Below, in pieces: positions 8,076 to 16,831 of a DNA stretch of 40,941 bases. Each line of letters starts with the position of its first letter. The first letter of the stretch is position 1. The DNA lies in assembly GCA_012837735.1 (NCBI GenBank), contig DUQP01000054.1:1-40941 (forward strand), given 5' to 3'. A program made the position numbers and the translations under genes. A model generated the notes under the pieces. The model worked only from the letters and a program-made list of their open reading frames with translations, ran no database searches and had not been told where the DNA came from. The DNA is from Bacillota bacterium (lineage in GTDB: Bacteria; Bacillota; Sulfobacillia; UBA3575; DUQP01).

Positions 8076-8966
8076 TTGGAACAGGGTTTGTCGAACTACT
8101 TGCAAGAACGGGCGGCGATGGTTGAACAGACACTACAGGAACTGTTACCTGCTGCGGAAGTCGTGCCCGGCATTTTGCATGAGGCGATGCGCTATAGCAC
8201 TTTCGCTGGTGGCAAACGGTTGCGGCCGATTTTATGCCTGGCGGGGGCGGAATTGGTGGGCGGTAGGCCGGAAATAGTGCGGGAAGCGGCGTGTGCTTTG
8301 GAAATGATTCACACGTATTCGCTGATTCATGATGATCTACCTTGCATGGATGATGATGATCTGCGCCGGGGACGCCCAACTAACCACCGCGTTTTTGGAG
8401 AGGCGGTGGCGGTTTTAGCCGGGGACGCTTTATTGACGCTCGCTTTTCAAATTCTGGCAACATACCCCGCCCAAGTGCCGGCCGAGCGGCGTTGCCGAGT
8501 GGTGCAGTTTGTGGGTGAGGCGTCAGGTTCCCTGGGCATGGTCGGGGGGCAGGTGCTGGATCTGGAGGGTGAAGGCCAGCGACTGAGCAGGGCAGAAATG
8601 CAACAGATGCATGCCAGCAAGACAGGTCGTCTTTTGCGGGCCGCGCTTTGCAGCGGGGGCATCCTGGCCGGGGCGAGCCCTAGGGAAATCAAGGCTATGG
8701 ATGATTATGCGGCGGCCTTCGGTTTGGCTTTTCAAATCACGGATGATATCCTGGATGTAACGGGTAATGTGGAGAAGCTGGGCAAAGCCCCTGGCAGCGA
8801 CCAGCGCAAGGAAAAAGCCACCTATCCAGCATTGTTTGGGTTGGATGCCTCCCGGCGGATGGCGGCTGAAATGGTGGCGCGGGCTACGGCGGCCTTGCAG
8901 GAATTTGGTGCACGGGCTGAAATATTGAAACAACTGGCCATCTTTCTTCTTGAGCGTGAGCAATAA
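8076..8966 (+). CDS. ispA: polyprenyl (farnesyl/geranylgeranyl) diphosphate synthase
   Basis: A chain-elongating prenyltransferase that condenses isopentenyl diphosphate with DMAPP or GPP, supplying isoprenoids for the cell wall carrier and quinones. The first Asp-rich motif is DDLPCMDDDDLRRG (about residues 86-99) and the second is DDILD (about 222-226); the GGKRLRP substrate motif is near residue 46. Length 296. It starts with TTG behind a GGAGGG site. It ends the nusB-to-ispA run; the OLE RNA follows after ~170 bp. Genes for isoprenoid synthesis on both sides of OLE are the typical arrangement. The exact product length cannot be fixed from sequence alone. Confidence 0.95.
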   Translation: MEQGLSNYLQERAAMVEQTLQELLPAAEVVPGILHEAMRYSTFAGGKRLRPILCLAGAELVGGRPEIVREAACALEMIHTYSLIHDDLPCMDDDDLRRGRPTNHRVFGEAVAVLAGDALLTLAFQILATYPAQVPAERRCRVVQFVGEASGSLGMVGGQVLDLEGEGQRLSRAEMQQMHASKTGRLLRAALCSGGILAGASPREIKAMDDYAAAFGLAFQITDDILDVTGNVEKLGKAPGSDQRKEKATYPALFGLDASRRMAAEMVARATAALQEFGARAEILKQLAIFLLEREQ

Positions 8967-9041
8967 TTAGAGTAGACAACAAAACAATTGCTTGCTGGCT
9001 GAAACTAACCCAAGATGCAGTTGCCTTGCCTTCTGTGACAT

Positions 9042-9070
9042 TTGTCGCACCGAAATGTTTGTGTTAATAT
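9042..9070 (+). promoter_or_regulatory. candidate sigma-A promoter for the OLE RNA
   Basis: TTGTCG (9042-9047), a 17-nt spacer and TAATAT (9065-9070) would start transcription near 9077, about 60 nt before the terminal stem of the RNA. The -10 box matches 4 of 6 positions and the -35 box 4 of 6. The RNA may also be cut out of a longer ispA transcript. Confidence 0.4.
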
Positions 9071-9138
9071 AAAGTTGGCAAAAAAGATCCAAAAACTCAA
9101 TATTGCAAATCATGAACCGCTTAAAAATGTTCATTAGA

Positions 9139-9735
9139 GCGGTCGGTGGTGCAGTATCCTAGTCGCGGTCTGCGTCCCTGAAGGCGGGCCTAAAAATCCG
9201 TCACGGGCACAACGATGAAGTTCCTGGTGGCGGCTGCCGAAGCCCAGTCGGGGGTCGTTGCTGGGAGTTAAGAAGGCGGGGCGATCTACAACGGCATGTA
9301 GGCGTGGACCCTGCCTTCGCGGAGGCCCAGGCTTGTGGTGGGAGGGAACCATTACGGGCTGGGGGATGAACCTGCATGCGGTGAAAAGCTGTGTGCAGTG
9401 TAGCCTGCCTTGAGCGGGGACGGTGGAGGAAAGCAAAGTGGAAGGAACCGGCGGGGCCCCGAAGGTTCCGGTCCAATTTCTAAAACCGGCTCTGCAAAAG
9501 AGGCTAGGGGGCGAAGTGACTGCGGAGAGGAAAGCTCCTAGGCTGTTCGCTGTCAGCGAGGTGAACCGGGGATTACAGTGTGGTCTAAGTGGCAATCCAG
9601 CACCGCAGGCGGCGACGTAGCGGGTGTGGGCTGAAAGGGAAACCGTCATCATGGTGACGTGATGGCGTCCACACGGGAAATCATGCTGGACCTCAAGCCG
9701 CAACGTTTACTCGGTTTTGCTACCACCGATCCAGA
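9139..9735 (+). ncRNA. ole: OLE RNA (ornate, large, extremophilic RNA)
   Basis: About 600 nt without a credible gene, placed between ispA and the oapA-dxs pair, the classic site for OLE RNA. Its ends pair: TCGGTGGT (9143-9150) with ACCACCGA (9722-9729), extended by 2 bp on each side past single bulges. G-rich, hairpin-dense sequence fills the interior, for example GTCATCATGGTGAC near 9645-9658. Base bias and length differ from the flanking spacers. OLE RNAs form a ribonucleoprotein at the membrane with OapA, whose gene follows. Known work in Halalkalibacterium (Bacillus) halodurans links the complex to cold, ethanol and magnesium stress. A strong terminator sits directly after the 3' end. The identification rests on position, size, closing stem and the neighbouring protein; no covariance search was run. 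Confidence 0.9.
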
Positions 9736-9743
9736 ATTGATGC

Positions 9744-9767
9744 GGGGGCCAATGGGCCCCTTTTTTT
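9744..9767 (+). terminator. intrinsic terminator of the OLE RNA
   Basis: Stem GGGGCC (9745-9750) / GGCCCC (9755-9760) with the loop AATG, followed by seven T residues. It lies 9 nt past the closing stem of the RNA and about 50 nt before oapA, so oapA and dxs need read-through or their own promoter. Confidence 0.9.
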
Positions 9768-9815
9768 GTCTTTACAGCATCCCAATTGGTCAAGCTAACA
9801 CGAAGGAGACTTGAT

Positions 9816-10454
9816 GTGAGTAACTGGGGAAAACGCTTCCTGCGGCAGGGTCTGGTGATTGGGGCGACCACGGCCGTGATAGCGATCATGATTGCGGCTC
9901 CGGCCGGGGCGGTCACGGAGCGACAAACGATTTACGTGGCCTTACCGCTCTTGCTGTTGATTATCCTAATTGGAATTATATTTGACATTGTCGGGGTGGC
10001 GGCAGCAGCGGTATCTGAAACCCCGTTTCACGCCATGGCCGCCAAGCGAGTGCCGGCGGCCCGGACTGCCATTCGACTCGTTCGTCATGCTGATCGCGTG
10101 GTGTCGATCAGCTGCGATGTGGTGGGAGACCTGACCGGTACAATTAGCGGCGCGGCAGGAGCGGCGATTGCAGTCAGGTTGGCGGGCATGGGTGGTTGGG
10201 AACCCAGCCTGGTTAGCTTATTTATGATTGCCGGTATCGCTGGCCTGACGGTGGGTGGAAAAGCTGCTGGGAAGGGTTTGGCATTAAATCGTTGTGTGGA
10301 GATCATCCTGCGGGTTGCCACTGTAATACATATCTTGGAACGATTGTTCCATTTTGAGCTTTATGGTCAGCGCCCGCGCGCTAAGACGCATAAGGACAAG
10401 CAGGGAAACGGCCGCGGTCAACGAAACCATAAGGGAAAATTGGAAAAAGATTAG
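9816..10454 (+). CDS. oapA: OLE-associated protein OapA, membrane protein
   Basis: A protein of about 212 residues with four hydrophobic segments (roughly residues 11-33, 38-62, 115-140 and 147-168) and a very basic C-terminal tail suited to RNA binding (QRPRAKTHKDKQGNG). Between segments two and three lies the conserved-looking loop SETPFHAMAAKRVPAAR followed by LVRHADRV and DVVGDLTG. This loop resembles DUF21-type membrane domains, as described for OapA. Family members bind OLE RNA and hold it at the membrane. The GTG at 9816 is chosen because AAGGAGA lies 6 nt upstream; the longer reading from a TTG at 9786 would translate the SD site itself. It lies between the OLE terminator and dxs, the typical location. 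Confidence 0.9.
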   Translation: MSNWGKRFLRQGLVIGATTAVIAIMIAAPAGAVTERQTIYVALPLLLLIILIGIIFDIVGVAAAAVSETPFHAMAAKRVPAARTAIRLVRHADRVVSISCDVVGDLTGTISGAAGAAIAVRLAGMGGWEPSLVSLFMIAGIAGLTVGGKAAGKGLALNRCVEIILRVATVIHILERLFHFELYGQRPRAKTHKDKQGNGRGQRNHKGKLEKD

Positions 10455-10484
10455 GGGTAATGGATTAAAAAGTGGGGGATGCGG

Positions 10485-12374
10485 ATGGCCCAGCTGGATG
10501 ACATTAAAGGCCCCGGGGATTTACGGGGATTGACGACGGCCCAGTTGACTGACCTGGCTGACCAACTGCGCCGCCGCATCATTGAAACAGTGGCCGAAAC
10601 AGGTGGGCATCTGGCCTCAAATCTTGGTGTCGTGGAGCTCACCCTGGCATTGCATACGGTCTTTGACAGTCCGAGCGATAGACTGATTTGGGATGTGGGA
10701 CATCAAAGTTATACCCATAAATTGATTACCGGACGTGCGGACCGGTTCGCTACCCTGCGTCAATATGGTGGGTTGAGTGGCTTTCCGAAGCGCAGTGAAA
10801 GCCCTCATGATGCCTGTGAGACCGGCCACAGCAGCACGTCAATTTCGGTTGCCCTCGGCATAGCCACCGCGCGCGATCTCAAAGGAGAAAAATATTCTGT
10901 CGTGGCTGTAATTGGTGATGGGTCGCTAACAGCCGGGATGGCTTTTGAAGCACTTAATCACGCCGGCGAAGCCGGGCGCGATCTCTTGGTCGTACTGAAC
11001 GATAACAGCATGTCCATCTCGGCCAATGTCGGCGGATTGCCCTCTTATCTAAGCCGGATCCGTACTGATCCGGCCTATTACCGTGTAAAGGCGGATGTGG
11101 AGGCCGCCCTGCGCAAGATTCCGGCGGTCGGACCGTCTGTGGCGCGGGCGGCGGAACGAATCAAGGATAGCTTGAAATACCTGGTGGTGCCGGGTGTGGT
11201 GTTTGAAGAACTAGGTTTTACTTATCTGGGGCCGATCGACGGGCATAACATTCCTGCCCTGCAGGAGGTGTTCCGCCGGGCCAGGCAAACAAGCGGGCCG
11301 GTGTTGGTACACGTGATCACGGAAAAGGGACGCGGTTATGAGCCGGCGGTGCGGGAGCCGGATATCTTTCACGGTATCGGTCCGTTTGACGTTGTCAGTG
11401 GCAGGCCGATCAAAAAACCATCCCCACCAAGCTATACCGAGGTGTTCGGTTCTCAACTGGTGGAGCTAGCCGAAAACGAACCGCGGTTGGTGGCGGTGAC
11501 GGCCGCGATGAGTGATGGGACAGGTCTGAAAGAATTTGCCAGGCGTTTTCCGGAGCGATTCTTTGATGTGGCGATTGCTGAACAACACGCCGTCACCTTT
11601 GCCGCCGGGTTGGCAAGAGCCGGTTTGCGGCCGGTGGTCGCTATCTATTCCACATTTCTGCAACGTTCTTATGATCAAATCGTACACGATGTCTGTTTGT
11701 CCCGCTTGCCGGTTATATTTGCGATCGATAGGGCCGGGCTGGTGGGACAGGATGGTGAAACGCACCAGGGTGCCTTTGACATTCCCTACCTGCGCCATAT
11801 CCCCAATATGTGCTTAATGGCACCGGCGGACGAGAATGAACTGCGACACATGCTCGCCACCGCATTGGCCCTGGACGGGCCGGTGGCCATCCGCTACCCG
11901 CGTGGGCCTGGGGTCGGGGTGCCTTTAGAGGGTGGCGCGCACGCGTTGCCAGTGGGAAAAGCGGTTTTGTTGCGTTCTGGATCCGATCTGGCAATCATTG
12001 CTTTAGGACAACCGGTGGCTGCCGCCCTGGAAGCGTCCGAGCAGCTGCGGCGACAGGGAATCAGTGCCAGTGTCGTGAACGCGCGCTGGGTTAAGCCTTT
12101 AGATGAAAACCTGTTGCTGGAGCTGGCTCGCGGTACCGGAAATCTATTGACGGTGGAAGATGGCGCGGGCCAGGCCGGATTTGGCAGCGCCGTTTTGGAG
12201 ACTTTAGCCAGGCATGGCGTGGCGGCCCGGGTGGCTTGCCTCGCTTTGCCGGATGAATTTGTGCCCCACGGCTCGCAAATGGAGTTGCGGCGGGCGGTGG
12301 GGATCGACAGCCAAGGGATCGCCGCTAAGGCTCAAGAACTACTTCAGGATAGAGTGCGGGAGCGGCGGGCCTAA
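10485..12374 (+). CDS. dxs: 1-deoxy-D-xylulose-5-phosphate synthase
   Basis: Thiamine-diphosphate enzyme joining pyruvate and glyceraldehyde-3-phosphate, the first step of the MEP isoprenoid route. Marks include [13 protein letters not shown], the TPP motif [18 protein letters not shown] near residue 145, GPIDGHN, the catalytic-Glu region [11 protein letters not shown] and the transketolase C-terminal domain. Length about 629 residues. The GGGGG run fits the second ATG (10485) better than the first (10479). It shares the locus with ispA, so early and late isoprenoid steps flank the OLE RNA. The stop TAA overlaps the ATG of tlyA. Confidence 0.97.
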   Translation: MAQLDDIKGPGDLRGLTTAQLTDLADQLRRRIIETVAETGGHLASNLGVVELTLALHTVFDSPSDRLIWDVGHQSYTHKLITGRADRFATLRQYGGLSGFPKRSESPHDACETGHSSTSISVALGIATARDLKGEKYSVVAVIGDGSLTAGMAFEALNHAGEAGRDLLVVLNDNSMSISANVGGLPSYLSRIRTDPAYYRVKADVEAALRKIPAVGPSVARAAERIKDSLKYLVVPGVVFEELGFTYLGPIDGHNIPALQEVFRRARQTSGPVLVHVITEKGRGYEPAVREPDIFHGIGPFDVVSGRPIKKPSPPSYTEVFGSQLVELAENEPRLVAVTAAMSDGTGLKEFARRFPERFFDVAIAEQHAVTFAAGLARAGLRPVVAIYSTFLQRSYDQIVHDVCLSRLPVIFAIDRAGLVGQDGETHQGAFDIPYLRHIPNMCLMAPADENELRHMLATALALDGPVAIRYPRGPGVGVPLEGGAHALPVGKAVLLRSGSDLAIIALGQPVAAALEASEQLRRQGISASVVNARWVKPLDENLLLELARGTGNLLTVEDGAGQAGFGSAVLETLARHGVAARVACLALPDEFVPHGSQMELRRAVGIDSQGIAAKAQELLQDRVRERRA

Positions 12375-13183
12375 TGCGGGGGGTGCGGTTGGATACCCTA
12401 CTGGTAGAAAGGGGGCTTTTCCCGAGCCGCCACCGGGCTCAGGCCGCCATCATGGCGGGCGAAGTCATTGTGGCCGGAGAACCGGTCCACAAAGCCGGGC
12501 AACGGTTTGAGCCCGGGGTGGAGATTACTGTCAAACCGCGCAAAGCGGCTTTCGTTAGCCGGGGTGGGTGGAAACTGGCCGGGGCGCTGGATTATTTTGG
12601 TGTGGACCCAACTGGACGAGTGTGTTTAGATGCCGGTGCCTCCACTGGCGGTTTTACGGATTGTCTTTTGCAGCGAGGAGCAATACGGGTTTATGCGGTG
12701 GACGTTGGTTACGGGCAACTGGCTTGGCAGCTGCGCCAGGATGAGCGGGTGCAGGTGATGGAGCGGACAAACATCAGACATTTGCAACCGGCCGACCTGC
12801 CGGAGCGCGTCGACCTGGTAACGGTCGACGTTTCCTTTATTTCACTCACAAAAGTGTTTCCCGCCTTAGTACAGGTCATGAAAGTAGATGCAGATCTTTT
12901 GGCACTCGTCAAACCGCAATTTGAAGCGGGACCGGAACGGGTTGGAAAGCGCGGGGTGGTGCGTGATCCGGCTGTGCACCGGGCTGTGTTACGGAACGTG
13001 ATTGCGGCTGCCGAAAATACCGGTTTACAAGTGGTTGCTTGCCATTTTTCATCTTTGCGGGGCCCAGAGGGGAACATTGAATTCTGGGTGCACGCCCGCC
13101 CCATGTCCGGCAGCGCACCTGTGCCCGATTGGGAAGAACGCGTGGCGCAAACTGTAGCCGCCGCGCACAGGATCCTGGAGTAA
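12374..13183 (+). CDS. tlyA: TlyA family rRNA 2'-O-methyltransferase
   Basis: A 269-residue protein with an N-terminal S4 RNA-binding domain (LDTLLVERGLFPSRHRAQ) joined to an FtsJ-type SAM methyltransferase. The SAM motif is CLDAGASTGGFTDCLL (about residues 80-95), with VDVSFISL and LVKPQFEAG further on. TlyA proteins 2'-O-methylate ribosomal RNA. Despite old names, a haemolysin role is not supported. It starts by a one-base overlap with the dxs stop. tlyA-nadK-argR-recN is a conserved order in Firmicutes. Confidence 0.95.
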   Translation: MRGVRLDTLLVERGLFPSRHRAQAAIMAGEVIVAGEPVHKAGQRFEPGVEITVKPRKAAFVSRGGWKLAGALDYFGVDPTGRVCLDAGASTGGFTDCLLQRGAIRVYAVDVGYGQLAWQLRQDERVQVMERTNIRHLQPADLPERVDLVTVDVSFISLTKVFPALVQVMKVDADLLALVKPQFEAGPERVGKRGVVRDPAVHRAVLRNVIAAAENTGLQVVACHFSSLRGPEGNIEFWVHARPMSGSAPVPDWEERVAQTVAAAHRILE

Positions 13184-13214
13184 GAGGAAACGGCTGGATA
13201 GTTGGGGAATAATA

Positions 13215-13748
13215 GTGCGGGATGTGGATGAGGTGCGATTAGCGGACATCATGATCCTGCTGGCCGTCGGTTTAATTGCCCTCCTGTGGTTTCAAAAGGG
13301 TAGCTCGCGCCTAGAACAGGGAAAGCGCGAGCTTGGCCGCCGCCAAATGAGTGCCGTGCATCTGCTGGAGGAAAAGGGCTATCAATTAGTGGGCCACCAT
13401 TTGGAAGTCCCTGTGCAGGTGGATGTGGATGGTCGCTTGAGCGAAACGCGCGTCGGCTGCGATTTAGCGGTTGAGCGGGATGGGCAATGGTTTGCAGTTG
13501 TCCTGCGCCGGGGGGAAGGCTGGCGGTTGACCGCTGCGTTAGTGCGGCGTAGGCTGATGGAAATTGTGTGTGCTTTTCAGCCGGACGGCGTTCTCCTGGT
13601 GGATCCGGAAGCCGGCAAAATTAGAGTGATCAAGCTGACCGTTCATTCCTTCGGGGGGCGACGCCGCTTCCCCTGGGTGTTTTTGGCCGGCTTCGCGATC
13701 GGGATAGCGGTGACGGTGTTTGCTGTGTGGAGGGGGTACATTTTGTGA
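13215..13748 (+). CDS. hypothetical protein with terminal membrane segments, nuclease-fold-like core
   Basis: A 177-residue protein of unknown function. One hydrophobic segment lies near the N-terminus (about residues 11-26, IMILLAVGLIALLWF) and one at the C-terminus (about 152-172). In between is a soluble alpha/beta region with VGCDLAVERDGQWFAVVLRRG, which loosely recalls the strand-turn-strand core of PD-(D/E)XK proteins, but the acidic/Lys pair is not intact, so any activity is doubtful. The start GTG at 13215 has only a weak SD site; GTG at 13233 is possible. It sits between tlyA and nadK with a short overlap into nadK, so it is co-expressed with them. I cannot assign a family. Confidence 0.75.
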   Translation: MRDVDEVRLADIMILLAVGLIALLWFQKGSSRLEQGKRELGRRQMSAVHLLEEKGYQLVGHHLEVPVQVDVDGRLSETRVGCDLAVERDGQWFAVVLRRGEGWRLTAALVRRRLMEIVCAFQPDGVLLVDPEAGKIRVIKLTVHSFGGRRRFPWVFLAGFAIGIAVTVFAVWRGYIL

Positions 13749-14620
13749 GCAAAGTCGGTATCATCGCCAATCTGGATAAAGAGCAGGTGCGCCTGATCCT
13801 GCCCGCATTGCTGCAGGAGTTACGTGCCACTGGGCATCAAGCTTTGTTGCGGGATGAAACGGCTGAGGCTTTGGGCCTGGATGAGGGATTACCGAAAGAT
13901 AAATGGCAGGCAGCGGTGGAACTGGTAATCGTGCTGGGTGGGGATGGCACATTGCTGAATGCCGTCACTTCTCTCATTCCGGCCGGGGTGCCGATTTTGC
14001 CTGTGAACGCTGGTGGGTTGGGCTTTCTGAGCGAATTGGAAAGCGGTGAGCTACTGGCTGCCCTGCCCGATTTGCTGGCTGGGCAATATTGGATCGATGA
14101 ACGGATGATGCTGGAGGCGACGGTAATCCGGGAGGACGCGAGCTCCGTTTCCTTTTTGGCATTGAACGACGTGGTGGTGACAAAGGGTCCATTGGCCCGC
14201 TTAGTGCGGCTTCAGGCCCATGTGGCGGGCACATATCTTGACACCTATCCAGCCGATGGCCTGGTGGTGGCTACACCGACTGGCTCCACTGCCTATTCCC
14301 TTTCTGCAGGAGGGCCGATCGTCAATCCGACCCAGGATGTAATCATTATCACGCCGATCTGTCCGCACACCCTATCGTCCCGGTCGGTGTTGATCTCATG
14401 CCAGGAGAAACTCACTTTATGTTTGGCCAGCAATCAAAAAAGGGCCATGTTGACAGTGGATGGACAGCGTGGCTATCACCTGACGGCAGGGGACCAGGTA
14501 GTGATTGGACGGGCGTCCACTGTGACCCGCCTGATCCGGCGACCGGGCTGGAGTTTCTATGATGTCTTGCGCCGCAAAATGAAGATGCGGGAGTGGCCGC
14601 GTGATGGAGACGTGATTTAG
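13745..14620 (+). CDS. nadK: NAD(+) kinase
   Basis: ATP- or polyphosphate-dependent kinase making NADP+ from NAD+. Key motifs are GGDGTLLN (about residues 64-71), NAGGLGFLSE, and VATPTGSTAYSLSAGGPI (given in part: TPTGSTAYSLSAGG), plus DGQRGY near the end. Length about 291. The GTG at 13745 is set by GGAGGGGG 8 nt upstream and overlaps the preceding stop by 4 bases. Earlier ATG 13727 would read through the SD site. In this window NADP+ supply fits with the Nfn and FolD enzymes upstream. Confidence 0.96.
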   Translation: MSKVGIIANLDKEQVRLILPALLQELRATGHQALLRDETAEALGLDEGLPKDKWQAAVELVIVLGGDGTLLNAVTSLIPAGVPILPVNAGGLGFLSELESGELLAALPDLLAGQYWIDERMMLEATVIREDASSVSFLALNDVVVTKGPLARLVRLQAHVAGTYLDTYPADGLVVATPTGSTAYSLSAGGPIVNPTQDVIIITPICPHTLSSRSVLISCQEKLTLCLASNQKRAMLTVDGQRGYHLTAGDQVVIGRASTVTRLIRRPGWSFYDVLRRKMKMREWPRDGDVI

Positions 14621-14637
14621 ATGGGAGGCGGGGTGCA

Positions 14638-15096
14638 ATGACCGTGAAAATGCGCCGACAGATGAAAATTTTAGAGGTAATCAGAAACACCGTCACGGAG
14701 ACTCAGGAACAATTGGCAGAACGCCTCCGGGAACAAGGGATTGACGTCACCCAAGCCACCGTTTCGCGTGATATCAAGGAATTGCGATTGATTAAGGTGT
14801 CCTCCGGTGATGGGCGTTACCGGTATGCCCTGCCGGAGGAGCATGGATCCGGTCAACACGTCAGCCGCCTGCGGCGATTGTTCCGGGAGTCGGTGGTGGG
14901 AATGGACGCCAGCGGCAACCTAATCGTGGTGCGGTGTCTGTCAGCAACCGCTCCCGGGGTGGCGGAAGCGATTGACAGGCTATACTGGCCAGAGGTGATT
15001 GGGACGGTGGCCGGAGATAACACCGTTCTGGTGGTTGTGAAGCCGGTGGATGCCACTGCCGTGGTCATGCAGCGTTTGCAGGAGATGGCACGTTAG
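14638..15096 (+). CDS. argR: arginine repressor ArgR
   Basis: A 152-residue transcription factor. The N-terminal winged helix contains ATVSRDIKELRLIKV (about residues 38-52) and the C-terminal arginine-binding, hexamer-forming domain contains the GTVAGDNTVLVV strand. It controls arginine biosynthesis and catabolism genes, none of which are in this window. Position between nadK and recN is the usual Firmicutes order (ahrC-recN). An SD site GGGAGG lies upstream of ATG 14638; internal ATGs at 14650 and 14662 are alternatives. Confidence 0.95.
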   Translation: MTVKMRRQMKILEVIRNTVTETQEQLAERLREQGIDVTQATVSRDIKELRLIKVSSGDGRYRYALPEEHGSGQHVSRLRRLFRESVVGMDASGNLIVVRCLSATAPGVAEAIDRLYWPEVIGTVAGDNTVLVVVKPVDATAVVMQRLQEMAR

Positions 15097-15106
15097 GGGT
15101 GCTAAC

Positions 15107-16798
15107 ATGCTGTGCAGGTTACAAATTCGCAATTTTGCTTTAATTGAACAAGTGGAGCTGGAACTGGGCCCCGGCTTGAATGTTTTAACGGGGGAAACCG
15201 GCGCCGGCAAGTCCATCATTATCGACGCGGTTGAAGTGGTATTGGGCGGTCGCAGTTCAGCTGATTCCGTTCGCACCGGCTGTGAAACCGCCACTGTGCA
15301 GGCGCTGTTTGTCGGGGTGGACCACCCGGACTTATTGGCCGCGCTGACCCGTATGGGACTGCCGACAGGCGAGGAGCTGTTATTTACCCGTGAGATCCAC
15401 GCCAACGGGCGCAGCCAATGCCGGGTGAACGGCAGTCTGGTGACGGCTGCCATGGTGCGCGAGTTGAGTTCTCACCTGGTCGATATCCATGGGCAACATG
15501 AGCAGCAATCGCTTCTGCAGCGTAATGTGCAGCGGGCCTTGTTGGACGAATTCGGCGGTGCGGAATTAATAGCTGTACGGGAGGAGTTTGCGGATTACTG
15601 GCGGCGCCGGGAGCAGTGCCGGTCAGAGTTGAGGCAACTGGCCGGGAATGAGCAAGAACGTGCCCGGCAGCTTGACCTGTTGAAATTCCAATATGAGGAG
15701 ATTGAACAGGCTAGGCTTTACCCGCAAGAGGAGGAAGACTTGCTCACTGAGGCACGCATTTTGGCCAATGCTGAAGAACTGGCCAATGCTGTGGCAGCCG
15801 CGTACGAGTTTGTCTATGGAGGGGAACAAGCGGCGGCCGGATTGACAGGGCTGGCTTTGCAAAGGCTAGTGACGGGAGTGGCGATCGATCCTACTCTGTC
15901 CAGGTTGGAGAAGGATTTGCAGGGGGCCCTGACACAACTGGAAGAGGTCGGGCGAGAATTGCGCACGTATTGGGAGACCGTGGCCGTAGACCCGGAAAGG
16001 CTGGCGGCGGTTGAGCAACGTTTGGAGACTATCCGCCGCTTGAAGCGGAAGTATGGGAACGATGTGACGGAAATCCTCGCCTTTGCCGCCCGCGCCAGGC
16101 AAGAAGCGGAACGGCTGGCAAGCAGTGCCGAAACTGCCCAGGCTTTGCAGACTGAATTGAGTGGAATCGAAAAAGCATTGGCGGACAGCGGTTGTCGGTT
16201 GCGGATGTTGCGCAAACAAGCGGCCCGGGACTTAGAGAAATTGGTTGATCGGGAACTGGCGGAACTAGGGATGGGGGAAGCGCGGTTTCAAGTGGTGATT
16301 CAAGGGGAATTGGACCCGGACGGCATTGACATCGGTGAAGGCCCGCAAAAAGGCTCCTGGCACGGGTTGGATAACAGTGAATTTTTGCTGTCTGCCAACC
16401 CCGGTGAACCTCCCAAACAGTTGGCGCGCGTGGCCTCCGGGGGAGAATTGTCCCGTGTCATGCTGGCGCTTAAGACCGTTTTAACCGGTAGCGGCGGGGT
16501 GTCGACGCTGATATTTGATGAAATAGACGCCGGCATCGGCGGCCGTACTGCTACTGCAGTGGGTGAACGGCTGGCGCGCTTGGCGGCTGAGCGGCAAGTG
16601 CTATGTGTTACCCATTTGGCACAAATTGCCGCCTGCGCCGACCGGCAGTATTTAATCAGTAAAGAAAACCTGGGCGGGCGCTCACAGACACAGGTCCGGT
16701 GCCTGGATTGGGATGAGCGGGTGGAGGAATTAGCCCGCATGTTGGGTGGCGATGCGGAAACGGGCCGGGAACACGCCCGCCGGATTATGCAAAGATGA
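15107..16798 (+). CDS. recN: DNA repair protein RecN
   Basis: SMC-like ATPase acting in double-strand break repair. Walker A is GETGAGKSI (about residues 28-36); the ABC signature VASGGELSRVMLALK and Walker B TLIFDEIDAGIGG lie near the C-terminus, separated by the coiled-coil arms (about 150-380). Length about 563 residues. The ATG at 15107 is preferred over the upstream reading from 15050, because family members start with a short strand before RNFALI. It ends the plus-strand block; its stop abuts the hairpin shared with spo0A. Confidence 0.97.
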   Translation: MLCRLQIRNFALIEQVELELGPGLNVLTGETGAGKSIIIDAVEVVLGGRSSADSVRTGCETATVQALFVGVDHPDLLAALTRMGLPTGEELLFTREIHANGRSQCRVNGSLVTAAMVRELSSHLVDIHGQHEQQSLLQRNVQRALLDEFGGAELIAVREEFADYWRRREQCRSELRQLAGNEQERARQLDLLKFQYEEIEQARLYPQEEEDLLTEARILANAEELANAVAAAYEFVYGGEQAAAGLTGLALQRLVTGVAIDPTLSRLEKDLQGALTQLEEVGRELRTYWETVAVDPERLAAVEQRLETIRRLKRKYGNDVTEILAFAARARQEAERLASSAETAQALQTELSGIEKALADSGCRLRMLRKQAARDLEKLVDRELAELGMGEARFQVVIQGELDPDGIDIGEGPQKGSWHGLDNSEFLLSANPGEPPKQLARVASGGELSRVMLALKTVLTGSGGVSTLIFDEIDAGIGGRTATAVGERLARLAAERQVLCVTHLAQIAACADRQYLISKENLGGRSQTQVRCLDWDERVEELARMLGGDAETGREHARRIMQR

Positions 16799-16799
16799 A

Positions 16800-16830
16800 A
16801 AGGGACGGCCTGCCCAGCCGTCCCTTCCCT
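16800..16830. terminator. bidirectional terminator hairpin between recN and spo0A
   Basis: A perfect 10-bp stem AAGGGACGGC (16800-16809) / GCCGTCCCTT (16817-16826) with a 7-nt loop lies between the convergent stop codons. The T-tract is short on both sides (TTCCC on plus, TTTTCATCTTT on minus), so efficiency may be moderate. Confidence 0.75.
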
Positions 16831-16831
16831 A

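Noticed and set aside
9423-9620. 65-codon ORF inside the OLE region
   Set aside because: No SD site or family resemblance; the surrounding sequence is a structured RNA with closing stem and terminator. It is a chance ORF.
9134-9703. 189-codon minus-strand ORF across the OLE region
   Set aside because: Rich in Pro, His, Arg and Cys without protein-like pattern, antisense to the OLE RNA, and no recognisable domain.
9139-9735. RNase P RNA, tmRNA or 6S RNA as identity of the large RNA
   Set aside because: The length (~600 nt) is too great, no tRNA-like ends or RNase P core motifs were seen, and the position between ispA and oapA-dxs is that of OLE.
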